Source: Chionis minor
Taxonomy: Eukaryota; Chordata; Aves; Charadriiformes; Chionididae
DNA length: 64,000 nt
Direction of reading: 5' to 3'
Assembly (NCBI GenBank): GCA_013398295.1
Contig: VZSF01008847.1
Coordinates: 659,728-723,727 of the forward strand
The notes beneath the pieces were generated by a model. It did no database searches. It was not told where the DNA came from and saw nothing but the letters and a program-made list of their open reading frames with translations. Position 1 is the first letter of the stretch, and the number at the start of each line of letters is the position of its first letter. A program made the position numbers and the translations under genes. Below are positions 19,961-30,485 of this stretch, in pieces.

Positions 19961-22120
19961 GAGGAGGAAACGAGATGGTTTTGGGGTGGTGGAGGGAATG
20001 CCGAGCGCCTCCGCCGGGAGCCGCCCCTCCACCGGGAGCTCCCGCGGCAGCCCTGGTGGGCAGCTGCCAGGCAGGAAAACCCACCATGCTTAATAACGGG
20101 GTAACCCCCCCGCTCCTGCCGGGGTAGCCCATGCCCGAGCAGCGGGGGAATTCCCCAGTGCAGCCGCCCGCCCTGGTCACGGCTTGAGGTTTTGTGTTTT
20201 TCAAACAGCGTGTGGCGACTTCTGCCTAAGCTTCTCCAGACAAACCTTTTGTGCCAAATTACCTGTCTAGCTGGGCTCTTATCTCGGTGTTTATCACCGC
20301 CGCCTCTCGCTGTCAGCACTGTTTATAGGCAGGGGAACCGAAACCCTATGCTAAGAAATTTCCTCCTCCTCCTCTTTTCTTTCAAATCTGCATCTGTTCC
20401 AGACTCCCTTTCATTAGAGACCACATGAAAGCCAAAATAATCCCAGGCTATCAGGCACAGAAACCTCTGCGAGGTAAACTCCTCTCTGCCCGTAAATAAG
20501 GCACACCCTGGCTGAGGCTCTGCCCTGGCACTCGCGGAGGTCCTGTCCAGCCTGTGTCACCTGCATCCCTATTCCTGGGTACCTGTGAGGCCTTTGGCAC
20601 CCACTGGGATGTTTGCAGAGCAACAGGGAAAATTCAGAGTGCAAAGTAATGTCAGACCCCCAGGATGTCGTCCGCACCTGCATCCCAGTTGGTGCAGGGC
20701 AGTGAGCGCCCTGGGGGCAGATTTGAGAGGGGGGAGGATGCCCTCTGTGCCTTTTTTTTACCTGTTGTAAAAATATTTGTAGAGTTGCAGCAGGCTGTAA
20801 AGAGCAATTTTGGGGAGGGAGGAGTGGGGCTGATACCGATTAGGCAGGAAATGGCTCGGCATGGATGGCATCCATATGGGAGAGCTGATAGATTTGGCGT
20901 CTTGAAGGCATCGCTTGATGGATCCACTGATAACCTGGCAGCAAAACAGACCTGGGCTCTCTGATTCCCTGCCAGCGGCTGAGCTGCAGCCTGCTCGGTC
21001 AGCCTTCCTTAACACCTTTCTGCCATGGGAACCTGCCCTCCTGCCCCAGGGGACTGGTGGCCCCCAGGGTCACCCCTGGAGCCCCGGGGGGCTCAGCTGG
21101 CTGGTCCCCGTGGTGCCACCTGCCGGGGATGCTGCTCCAGCTCCTTCCCTTTGAAGGCTTGGCGTGAAATCTGGTCGGAGTTTAGGGAGGCAGGAGGGCA
21201 GCGTGCAGAGCAGCCTGCGTCCTTGGGATGAAAAAGCTTCGTTTTGCATCTCTGGAAAGCATCAGCGGGTTTCCACGCCGGGCTCCTGCCTTGCATTGGA
21301 GACAGATGGAGACTGGGAAACATGGGGAAGGCGGCCGGCTGCTCCTGCCGTGCTGGGGGCCAGCTCACTCATGGGCGTGGGTTCTCCTCCGTGTCTTTCT
21401 CCAAGTGGAGAAAGATGATTAATGAAAACGATTAATTTCATGATTTTGTGGACCTCCATGATGTCCAAAGTCTGCATGGAGGTGGTGGAAAGGCGATGGC
21501 CCGCATGTGCAGCGGGAAGCCCTTGGGGTGGCCAGGAGCCCAGCAGGGTCTCCCTGTGCCGAAGAGAGCTGGTGCATCCTGCTCTGAGATTCCTCTCCCT
21601 CCCTGGAAGCTAGCAGCAAAAACAAGGGGACTTCTGAGAAAAATCAAAACGTAGCAGAGTGCTTCTGCTTGCTGGAAAGAAAGGAAGTAAGGTGGGGAAA
21701 ATGATCGCGTAGCAGAGGGCATTGATCCCTTGCAGAACTGAATAGGAGGGGACTTTGGAGATGGCAGCCACCCTGTTTGGCTGGTGCTTAGTGCTGCTGA
21801 GGGTCTACAGCCCCTCCACCAACCCCCGTGTACGCTGATAAAATGCAAAGCATGAGATTGAGCTGCAGTAGGGCTGGAGGCAGGAAAGATTATTATAGGT
21901 GGGATCCCCCCCCCGTGCATGGCTGGGGGTAGTATTTTAGGGGAAAACGCCTGTCAGTCCAAGCTCTGCTTCTCTCCACCTCCCCAAACAGGTCTAGGGC
22001 AGTGGAGGGTCATGGCATCCACCTCCTCAGGCTTGCCATCCCTCCATCCCTGACTGCTGCTGCCTGCCAGCACCCAGCATCCGTGGGGTTCCCGGGTGCA
22101 GCGTGACTCAGCTCTGCCCG
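19961..22120. other. mixed GC-rich sequence, no gene supported
   Basis: Contains a CpG-rich piece (about 19990-20060), short AT-richer pieces near 20340-20430 and 21415-21450, and a 9-bp hairpin, ACCTCCATG at 21452-21460 with CATGGAGGT at 21475-21483. Open frames have no domains. Confidence 0.45.
21110..21128 (-). promoter_or_regulatory. possible CTCF site
   Basis: The minus strand reads CCGGCAGGTGGCACCA, matching the CTCF core YAGRKGGCRS completely, with a weaker fit on the 5' side. CTCF sites mark loop anchors and boundaries. One motif match by eye has a high false-positive rate. Confidence 0.3.
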
Positions 22121-22510
22121 TGATAAGCGTGTGCTCGGAGCAACACCAAGCTCTCGTGGCAGGAGGTGAGCTACGTAATGATTGCTCTAGAACTGCCTGG
22201 GGTTACAGCAAATTTGATGGCTAAAACGCAGCCCCTGAGAGCCCCAGCAGCACCCCCCCCACCTCGCCGGCTGCATTAGTCACAGGGAGAGCTGTTTGCT
22301 CCTACGCCCCGGTCACGGCCTCCTCCGCTGCAAGTCGGGACTGTAATTTCCCTGTGGTTATTTCTAAGATAACTTATTTCAGGTTTTTATGATGCTTACA
22401 AATTGGACAACATCTTAAAGCATAATTCAGGCCTTAACTGGCTTTAAATGTGTGTGATTTTACAGGGATGCGTAAAATATTTTTAAGTGTTGGTAAATTC
22501 CAGGGACTGG
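22121..22510. promoter_or_regulatory. candidate enhancer with GATA-like and AT-rich words
   Basis: Contains GTGATAAGCG, GCTACGTAATGATTGC, CTAAGATAACTTATTTC and GTAAAATATTTTTAAG. AGATAA is a GATA core. CpG is low in the right half. No coding signal. Enhancer status is inferred from composition. Confidence 0.38.
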
Positions 22511-24850
22511 AGCTGTGGGTGGATGGGGAGGGATGGAGGGTCCGGCTCGAAAAGGCTTTTGGAGACGCAGGCTGGGAACCAGCAATGGGAGTCCTTTACA
22601 ACTGTGAAGAGCTGAGTGGTTTGAGCAGGTTGTAGAGCACATAACGAAGTGTGTGTGGGTAGTGAGTCTGCATCTCCTCTTCCCCTTAAAATTGGATTAA
22701 GTTGTAATTTGTACAAATTGGCTGTGGAGCTGGGCACGCAACCCAAACAGGTAAGAGGTGCCGTGGCGGGGAGATGGCTCCCAGGTGCTGGGAATAAATA
22801 TGAGCAGGTGAACCAGTGTGAAGGTGTGTTCCTTGGGAACAAGGCAGTAGGAACCAGCTGCATGAACCATCTTGTGCCTTTGCATGATCTTCCACCAAAC
22901 CCTTCCTGCTGGGCAAGGTGGCTGCTCCAGGGGCATGGCCAGCTGCCGGCTGGGTGCTGCTGCCCCAGCTTCTGCAGCACTTTCTTGGCCACCAACAAAG
23001 CAGCAGGCATGGGTGGGAGGCAGCCCCCAGCCCAAGGATTTTTGGGGTCCAGAATGGGTGTGTGGGAGTGGAAGGGGGCTGCTGCATCTTGCCTGGGGCA
23101 GGCGTGGGATCTGGCAGTGCTGTGGCAGCTCCCATCGTTCACGCCAGGCTGCGGCCATGCCGGGCAGCGGCTCGCTGCCACGTGTGTTAGAAAGCAACCA
23201 AGCAAGGAGAGCATCCCGCGGGTGGTTTGCAGGGGTGGGCAGGGAGGTTTCTGTTATGTACTCCCTTCATTAATGAGCTGGCAGGAGGCACCGCTGCGGC
23301 TGGGATGGGATTTGCCAGTGCCGACAGAACTGGGGCTGCTAACAGAGCGCACGGTTCCTGGGGCAGAGCCACCCAGGCGGATGGCACCGGTGGCGCCAAG
23401 CAAGGGTTTGGTCCTTGTCCTTCGCAAGCAGAAGGGATGGAGAAGCTAAGGAAAACAGCTGTGCTGAGAAGAGATGGAGGGAGAGCCAGACTGCAAAACA
23501 AACATGATCCCACAGTGAGGAGCCGGAGCCAACAAGCGGGCGCTACTCTCGGTGGCGCAGTGCTGGGACTGGCGCCGCTTCCGAGCAGGGAGGCAGGAGA
23601 ACCATCCCAAGCAAACGGGCTGCCGCAGGAGGTGGTGTCTCGGTGAGCAGAGCTCAGGGAGGTGGGAGCCGCACAGACGTGGCACCAGCTTTCCTGCCCT
23701 TGTCTGCAGTGCCCAGAGCGGGAAGGGATCTCCGAGGGCGTTTGTGTTTGCAGAAATAACGATGTTGTCTTGCTCTGCCCTGTCATGAGGGTGCGGGGAT
23801 TTCACTGAAATGCAATCCCAGGAAAGGCCTGGGGTTTTGGCTGTTGTTTCAGGCACATAAGGAAGATGTTATCATCAAGTGCTCCTCCGTCCTGGGGGAG
23901 TGGTGCTGCGGAGGTGGCCGGAGGCTGTGGGGAGGCAGGGGGAGCCAGGATGCCCCTGGGCAAGGCAGGATGGCAGCAGAGAAGCCGGGGAAGCTCTTTG
24001 GCATGTGGTCTGCCATCACAACGGCAACGATGGCCAGGCTGGCTTGGCCTGCCAGCTTCTCCTCACTGCCGGGCTCAGATGACGGCAGCCGCCAGTCTCA
24101 TCACCAAAGCCCACGTGAGCTTTCCTGCTTGCCTCTCTTCCAAAAAAAGCAACTTCCAGCCCACGGGAGAAAGCTGAGCGTAGTGGCAGAGACGCTGCGA
24201 TGATGCATCGTCTCACCAACACCTACCCGCGTCTGCGGGAGGAGGGACCCGCCTGGGCAGGCGTCCTGGCCGGGCAGCCCCAGACCCCTGCTGCGGGGGG
24301 TGGAGCGGGGGGGGCAGCCGCTTTATTGGCACTGGGAGCTTTCATAACCCCATGGTGGAGCAGGAGAGGGTGTGTGATTGATGTCCCTGCGGAGCAGATT
24401 GCTCCAGGAGATGCTGCTGATCCCTGGGAGACACCCCGAGAAAGCTCTGCGTGAAGCTCCTCAGGGATGGGCAGAGCTGGGGGGTCCCTTCCTCCACAAG
24501 CAGCTCCTGCCCACAAAACGTGCTGAGCTGCTGCAAGGCTGCCCCAGGGGACAGCGAGGGGGTTGGGGACCAGCAAGGGTGTCACTGGGCTCTGGCCATG
24601 TGCTGCTGGCAGGCGCAGGGTGCCCCAACCACAGGGGCTGTGGACGAGGCTCTGGGCGTTATTTGCTGGGGATGGACCGTGCATTTGGGGGAGGCTTTCT
24701 CCATCCCTGAGCTCCCACGCGGGGCAGGTTTCCAGGCAAAGGAGAGAGTCCTGGGGAGGTAACAAGGTGCTGACAAGAAACTGGTTTGTCCTTCTGGATG
24801 GTGTTTCGCAGCTCCCCACAGGGCTGCCCCATCTCCATGGGGCAAGAGAA
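22511..24850. other. GC-rich sequence, no gene supported
   Basis: A donor-like CAG/GTAAGA at 22749-22750 follows a plausible frame (QLYKLAVELG-type residues), but no acceptor fits. Frames up to 266 codons on the plus strand and 243 on the minus strand overlap each other and have no domains. Nothing else supported. Confidence 0.5.
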
Positions 24851-24851
24851 G

Positions 24852-24887
24852 CACCAAGGTGGGGGAGCACCGAGGTGGGGGAGCACC
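24852..24887 (+). repeat. 16-bp tandem repeat, 2.25 copies
   Basis: CACCAAGGTGGGGGAG at 24852-24867 is followed by CACCGAGGTGGGGGAG at 24868-24883 and CACC. One base differs between the copies, so the duplication is recent or conserved. Confidence 0.9.
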
Positions 24888-24954
24888 TTGCGGGGGCGAG
24901 GGCTGGTCCCACTCTGGGGAGAGGGTGCAGGAGATGCTGGCTGTTGGTACGGAT

Positions 24955-25215
24955 TCAGCCCGGCTCCACCATAAGGAAGTGATTGAAGCTTTCACGATCT
25001 GTTTAACCGGTGACATATGTTTCCTGCAGGCGCGGCGGCGTGCTGCATGCCGGCGGATGAGATACGGCCGCTCGTCCCTGCCTGGCTCTGCCGGCGCGGG
25101 GAAGGGCTGGCCCCATCCCCACGGCCGCGTTTGATACGGCTACGGGCCGCCCGCTCCCTGTGTGGGAAGGGGAAATTGCTCGCGCGGCAAAGGGAAATAA
25201 ACATGAGGAGACCAG
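24955..25215. promoter_or_regulatory. CpG-rich patch after an AT-rich start
   Basis: Starts with ATTGAAGCTTTCACGATC and TTTAACCGGTGACATATG, then a run of CpG-rich sequence (GCGCGGCGGCG, GCCGGCGCGGGG, GGCCGCGTTTGATACGG) to about 25195. A TTTCCTGCAG acceptor-like site lies at about 25020-25029. It could be a small CpG-island promoter or an exon start. No donor or recognisable protein follows. Confidence 0.3.
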
Positions 25216-25544
25216 CCCTGACAAAAAAGCGAGTGTTTCTCTGGTTTGAGGCCCCAGTGCAGGCGAGAGGCACGTGATGCACAGCAGGGCTGGGGACGAA
25301 GGAGGGGAAGCCAGAGCTGTGGTGATGTCTGAGAACTCCCTCTTGCTTATGGGGGGTCCCTCCCTCCGGGTCTCATCCCGGCTTTCATCACTGAGACATC
25401 AGGGGGACCAGCAAGAGGGGAGCCACGAGTTGCGGAAAAGGTCTAATCACCCAAACCATCGAGCCTGGGCAAGGTGCTTTGCCAAATTCAGCAGTGGCCA
25501 AATCGGGCTGAGTGCTTTCCCCGGGGAGGGGACTGTCCCATAGA
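25216..25544. other. ordinary sequence, no gene supported
   Basis: No motif or frame stands out. It runs up to the 5' break of the CR1 copy. Confidence 0.5.
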
Positions 25545-25822
25545 AATAGCAATAGGACGAGAGCAAATGGCCTCAAGTTGCGCCAGGGGAGGTTTAGGTG
25601 TTGGATATTTTGAAAAATTTCTTCACAGAAAGGGTTATCAAGCGTTGGAACAGGCCACCCAGGGAAGTGGTGGAATCATCACCCCTGGAGGTATTTAAAA
25701 GCCAAGTAGACGTGGTGCTGAGGGACATGGTTCAGTGATGCTTTTTGTGGTGGTAGGTTGATGGTTGGGCTTGATGATGTTGACGGTCCCTTCTAACCTG
25801 GCTGATCCTGTGATTCTCTGAA
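25545..25822 (+). mobile_element. avian CR1 LINE, 5'-truncated 3' end
   Basis: Recognisable from end to end as the 3' part of chicken-repeat-1. It has AATAGGACGAGAGCAAATGG, CTCAAGTTGCGCCAGGGGAG and TTCTTCACAGAAAGGGTTAT. These are followed by the AAGCGTTGGAACAGGCC / CCAGGGAAGTGGTGGAATC block, GGAGGTATTTAAAAG and AGGGACATGGTTCAGTGATG. The end has TGTGATTCTCTG, a decayed form of the short 3' tandem octamer. The last part of the ORF2 frame is readable with few changes. Severe 5' truncation is normal for CR1. This is by far the youngest CR1 copy here. It places the genome in birds. Confidence 0.95.
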
Positions 25823-27865
25823 GTCACAGCAGCTGAGAACCCAGGCACTGGTACCCAGGCTCAGGCTTGCCTGGGTCCCTGCTCCGTCCTTACCTGCACC
25901 CCTCAGCTCGTCCTGCCCCGTCCCTCAGCATAGGGAAAATCATTCATAAGCTAAAAGACCTACTGGGTGCCTTGGGCCAGGAGCACACCAGGCTCATGGG
26001 GTGCTGGGGTGCCCCCCTGCACATGGGGCTCACCCCTGCTGATGCTGCCATCGCAGGCACGAGGGGCTGCAGGGCTGGTGGAATGGTCATGGGGGGCTGC
26101 CCTGGGGCAGCGAATGCACAAAAAGGCCCCCAAAGAGGAAAATGTTTATCTGTGAATAGCCTACGTGTCCCCATGGGGACTGGGACAGAAGGAGGCACTG
26201 CCAGGTGGGTGGGGGTGCCATGAACTGGGCAGGCTGGGATAGGGACAGAGGAGACATTGGGCAGCTGCAAAGCTGTAAGCATGAGATTTGGACATTAGTC
26301 ACGAGCTAGAAGCAGGGGAGGGTGGTGGTGGTCCATGGGTCTAAGAAGGGTCTTACGATCGGCTGCAAGTGACCAGGGGCTTCACCCCACTGGGAGGAGG
26401 CTGGAGGTGGTGGGAGTCTTTGGCAGTAATTGAAGCCATGTAGGGGGCTGAGCTGGGGAAAGGGGAGAGGGCAAAGGCTTGGGAGAGACTCATGGCCAAG
26501 CAGGCTGGGGGCTGCTGGGACAGATGGTGGCCTTGCCAGTGGGGGTGATCCACAGTGGCCAGCAAAGCTGACCCGCACCAGGGCCCCCGCACGGTCTGGA
26601 GCCTGGCCAGGATGAGCCCGAAGACGAGTTTGCGGTGGAGGTTGTAAACTTGGCGTGAGAGGGAAGGAAAGGTTTTACAGAGGAGCTGAAAGCTCCGGGG
26701 GCTCCTCTGTCATTCGACGAGGTCAGCGTCTCCCCCAGCACCAGCAACCTGCCGGCTGTACCGACAGGAAAGGGGGAGCTGGGAGCAGGGCTTCCCATCC
26801 CTTACTAGGGATTTTGGCTTTAAAAATGGCCTTCTCCCTTAGCTCCAGGGCAGAGCCCCCTGCAGCCTTCCCACACTGCAGACCAGCATAAGCTCCTCAG
26901 TTCTCCCATTAGTTCCCATGTCCTTCAGCAACCAGGCACCAGGCAAGCCAGAGGTCCTGCGCTCACCTCCGGAGTGTTACCCAGCACTGGAGCAGCAGTA
27001 GTCCTTCCTCACCACGTGCCTTTCCAACAGGGAAGGGTGATTTTAGGAAAGAACTCGTGTTTTTCTGAAGTTTTCTTAGCAAGTTCTTTTATTCCTGCAT
27101 TGTTCCGTGTTGAGTGCAGTTATCCAAAAAACTGAAGATGCTTCTTGGAGCGGCTGGGAAAACCTCCCTGCCTGGGGTTTGCCTGGGTTCAGGAGCCTTC
27201 AGCTCTCGACCTGTTAGCCCTAGTGCAGGATGCCGAGTGGTACGTTGCTTTGGGAAGCTGGGCTGAGTCAGTGAGACACCTCCATCCCCTGCGTGTGTCG
27301 GCAGGGGCTGTTTTGTGGGGCATCAGCATTACCCTTGTGCAGTTTCGTAGCTGCAGTCAGCCATCGGGCAGCTGCACACCAGCTTGCCAGAGCCCGGGCT
27401 TTCTCTGCAGCTTTTAGACGTCCCAGCCCTGTGTTCGTTAGCAGATAGCCAAGGTTAGCCCGTGACTTGATGTGGTGGTTTGTTCCAGCGGCGGATTACC
27501 TTCACGCGTTACAAATCAGTGCCGAATTTCTCAATGGTGTTGGCAGCAGGCAGGTGGCTGGAGCACGTCGCAGGGAGGTGGAGGAGGGGGGAGGAAAGGG
27601 CTGGGGGAGGCGGCAGAGATGGAGCAGGTGAACTTCACTCTTCCAGCTCTGGAAAAAAGCTCCCAGTCCTGATAGGGACTTTGCGGGGAGAGTCAGTGTT
27701 ATTTTGACCTGCTGGCAGTGCAGTGGTGAGCTCTGCAGTGCTGTGGCTGTGCTCGGGCATGCATAGTATCACGGGGACGGAGATGCTTTTCCCAAAAGCT
27801 GCTCCCTGGCAAGTGCTGAGGCAGCCCAGACCGACTGCTTGGGATGAGCAGCGGCTGATCATCCT
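25823..27865. other. GC-rich sequence, no gene supported
   Basis: Minus-strand donor-like GTAAGG (CAG/GTAAGG, about 25890) has no open exon behind it. A somewhat AT-richer piece lies at 27040-27140. Frames of up to 118 codons are chance-like. Nothing else seen. Confidence 0.5.
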
Positions 27866-27970
27866 CCATGTAACTGCTAGAGATGCCTAAATAATTCATT
27901 AATGGTTTGGGGAAATAAAAATATTGTGCAATGAGTAATTGCTTGCGAATGACGTTGTGCATTGCTCGAG
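27866..27970. promoter_or_regulatory. small AT-rich island
   Basis: Contains CCTAAATAATTCATTAATGG, GGAAATAAAAATATTGTGC and GAGTAATTGCTTGCGAATG. ATTAAT, TAATTG and TTGTGCAAT-like words suggest homeodomain and C/EBP-like sites. No coding frame. Confidence 0.33.
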
Positions 27971-28035
27971 CAGGTCACAGGCGGCCGCAGCAGCACAGCA
28001 TTAGCAGTGCAGCATGGTGCAGACTGTTCCCTCAG

Positions 28036-28071
28036 ATCTTTTTATTCCTTTTTTTTTTCCCCCCCCTTTCC
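28036..28071 (+). repeat. polypyrimidine tract
   Basis: A nearly pure run of T then C (about ten T followed by eight C) within a longer pyrimidine-rich stretch. Such tracts can form triplex DNA, or serve as a splice-acceptor tract, but no exon follows. Confidence 0.8.
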
Positions 28072-28075
28072 GTGT

Positions 28076-28715
28076 GAACTTTACTGCCTCTGGGTCCACA
28101 CAAACATGAAGGCCCTTTGTTTCCCAGGGAACTGGGGTGAGGTGGTGGTACCGGAGCGTGGGCTGGCAGCAGGGTATGCAGGGAGCAGGCAGGGGCTCAC
28201 TGGAGCATCGCAGCCCCGCTCGGCCTGGCCCTTTGCATTGTGTGAGGGAGAGAAGGGGCCATGGGACAGCAGCAGTTCCTTCCCCCAAAACTCCCTTCCC
28301 AGCGATGAGACTGGTGGCACTGTGCCAGGCAGAGTCCTCCCCAGCCTGTCCCCACACACTGGTGACAAAGGGCTCCAGGCATCCTGTCCCAGACCCAGCC
28401 GTGGGCAGGGGAAGTGCCCAGGAGCCCCGCGCTGATAGCGGTGACAAGGGACTTCTGTTTCTCCGAAGGGGTCTGGGAAATGTCCCCGACTGCCTGTCTA
28501 TCCCGGCGTATCATGGTGCCAGAGGCGGCAGGCTGAAAGCAGGGTTCCGGCACCCCGGGGCAAGGGGCAGGAGGCCCCCCCACCTCCCAGCACTGCTCCA
28601 GGCGAGCATCGCATCAGGGCTGAGCTTTGGACACAACGGGGAGTTCACACCCAGCGTTAAACTGCAGCTCGTGTGGGCTCCTGGAGGAAGCCCGTGCTGC
28701 ATCCCCCATAGTTAC
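28076..28715. other. GC-rich sequence, no gene supported
   Basis: Open frames up to 198 codons on the plus strand overlap 128-148 codon frames on the minus strand. No domain or splice pair. Confidence 0.5.
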
Positions 28716-28860
28716 TGCTTGTCACTCTATTAAATTTCCATTTTAACATGAAAACAGCTGGTTTCGTGGTACCCCTAACTGTGTTATTTACACAGTCATG
28801 CACACAATCCCTGCTGAAAACCGCATTACTCACTGCAGCAGCAGCCCTCTGTCTCACAGG
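28716..28860. promoter_or_regulatory. candidate island with FOX-like word
   Basis: CpG-poor, AT-rich block. TATTTAC at 28785-28791 is a forkhead core, and CTATTAAATTTCC precedes it. It continues with ACCGCATTACTCAC. No coding signal. Confidence 0.33.
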
Positions 28861-29555
28861 TACCAAGCGAGTGGGTGGGGAGGTGATGCCAGCCCCTGAG
28901 TCAGGCCACCGACGCTCCTCTTGCCTTGCCCATGGCCACCCTGGCAACTCATGGTGAAACCTGTGTGATTCAAGGGGGACAAAACCATCTTGGTGTGCTC
29001 CTGGTTCAACACAAGGGCAGGATGAACCTGTCTCCATTCACACCAGCCTGCAGTTCCCCGTGAACTCAGCCCTCTGTGCCACCGCTGAGCCCCAAGGATG
29101 GGATGCTTGATGCACATCAAGGGACAGAGACAACAACTGTTGGCCATGCTCAGTAGTGCTTTGTTCTCGCCCTGGGAAGCAATGAAAATCTTCCTGCTTT
29201 GAAGCCCAAGGAGGCCTTTTTATTACATCCAGGGCTCCTGGAAAAGAGAACTGCAAGTGCTTTCTCATAACGTGATAAAAAGTTCTCCTGACTGAGACCA
29301 CAGCAACTCGTTACACGTGAGAGCAGTGAGTCAGTGCAGCATGGGGCTGAGCTCAGAGCTGGGCCAGCCACTGGAAATCACTGGTTCGTGGGGTGTATGT
29401 AACTGGGGTTTGAAAGAGCCTCGGTACAAGTCCTGTTGACCTTGCACTCCCCGCTGAGACCTGGCAGCCGCCTGGCTGCTGTGCGGTGGCCATAGGCCTG
29501 TCCCCCCGCCGTCCCCCCACAGCAGGTGAGCGCAGGGCAGAGCCCAGCCGTGCAC
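28861..29555. other. mixed sequence, no gene supported
   Basis: Includes moderately AT-rich sequence at 29150-29330 with no clear motif cluster. Frames are chance-like. Confidence 0.45.
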
Positions 29556-29700
29556 GTGCCCTGGCTTCACGTTCTAACAGCAGACGGTTGTCTAGGAACA
29601 ATAAAAATGATCCGCTAATAGGAAAAATGCCTCGGAGACGAGAGGTGTTTAGCTTGGGTAGGAAGCCGGGCTGTAATTTACAGTGGCCGTAAAGCAGCCT
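29556..29700. promoter_or_regulatory. candidate non-coding island
   Basis: Contains GGAACAATAAAAATGATCC, CGCTAATAGG, GTGTTTAGC and GCTGTAATTTACAG. AACAAT is a SOX core and the last word is nearly palindromic. No exon seen. Confidence 0.3.
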
Positions 29701-30000
29701 GGCAGGGGCTGAGCAGAGGCACGGGGCCCCCCCCGTGCTGGCTGGGGAGCGTGGGGAGGCGCAGGTCAGGCAGCAGCAGAGAGCCCGCGAGCATCCCGTG
29801 TTTGCACCCAACAAGCTGTGGGTGAGGGCTGGGGAGCACGGTGGGATCCCCCGTGCTCACGCACGCGGCAGCGATGCTCCTGGGGATGGAGGCTGCCAGG
29901 GTGCCCGCGGCTGCGTGGGGGAACCTGGGGTTGCTCCCCGTCCCTTCCCACCACGCTGGGTCCTCCCTGGCACAGCCCCCAGCCTGACTGGGAAACTCCT

Positions 30001-30382
30001 AAGTGGTGAGGCTGGCCTAATTAGTCTGCTTAATCTTCCCCCATAAATCACTCCTCCCCATCCCCTGCAGACTATCGGCAGCATCTGAAGTCATTAGTTA
30101 ATTTAAACCTGGGAGTTCACACGTTGGCTTATCGGGAGCCATCTCCATTCCCGCTAAGCGCTTGCTGGGTGCCGTCTCTGGCTGCTCGATCCTATCTGCG
30201 CCCGCTTTGAAGCGGTGATGGGCTGCCGAGCAGGCGAAGCCCGCTGCCTGCTTCCCTGCCTGCTGGCAGGTGGGAGGGGAGATGGAGATCCTGCTTCTCC
30301 CCCTCCCCGCGCTCCCCTTTTTTGAACTTCTCCTCTGACTCATCCATTTGATTTGATGTTTTCACCTTTGTTTCACAAATAG
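30001..30382. promoter_or_regulatory. candidate island upstream of a possible exon
   Basis: Has CCTAATTAGTCTGCTTAATC, GTCATTAGTTAATTTAAACC and CATTTGATTTGATG. GC-richer in the middle. The right end (CCTTTGTTTCACAAATAG) could act as a branch and acceptor region for the next feature. Confidence 0.3.
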
Positions 30383-30485
30383 CAGTTTGCCCGAGCGCTG
30401 GAAGGAGAAGGCAGCTCTGATGCTGCTGCAGCTTCCCCGGCTGCAAGGGGAGATGCCCAGGTCCCCCGGGCGGGATGGCAGCCAG
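30383..30485 (+). other. possible exon (splice-bounded frame)
   Basis: Begins after AAATAG at 30377-30382 (alternative acceptor at 30384-30385) and ends at CAG/GTGAGT with GT at 30486-30487, a near-ideal donor. One frame reads LPERWKEKAALMLLQLPRLQ and continues with GEMPRSPGRDGSQ into the donor without a stop. A second frame is open too. The acceptor pyrimidine tract is only fair. No family is recognised and no partner exon was found. It may be a coding exon, a non-coding RNA exon or chance. Confidence 0.2.

Noticed and set aside
22649..23449. 266-codon plus-strand frame with a CAG/GTAAGA word inside
   Set aside because: Without an acceptor the donor-like word means little, and a 243-codon frame covers the opposite strand.
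25867..25990. Minus-strand exon ending at CAG/GTAAGG
   Set aside because: All frames between the nearest acceptor-like words and the donor contain stops, and the acceptors are poor.
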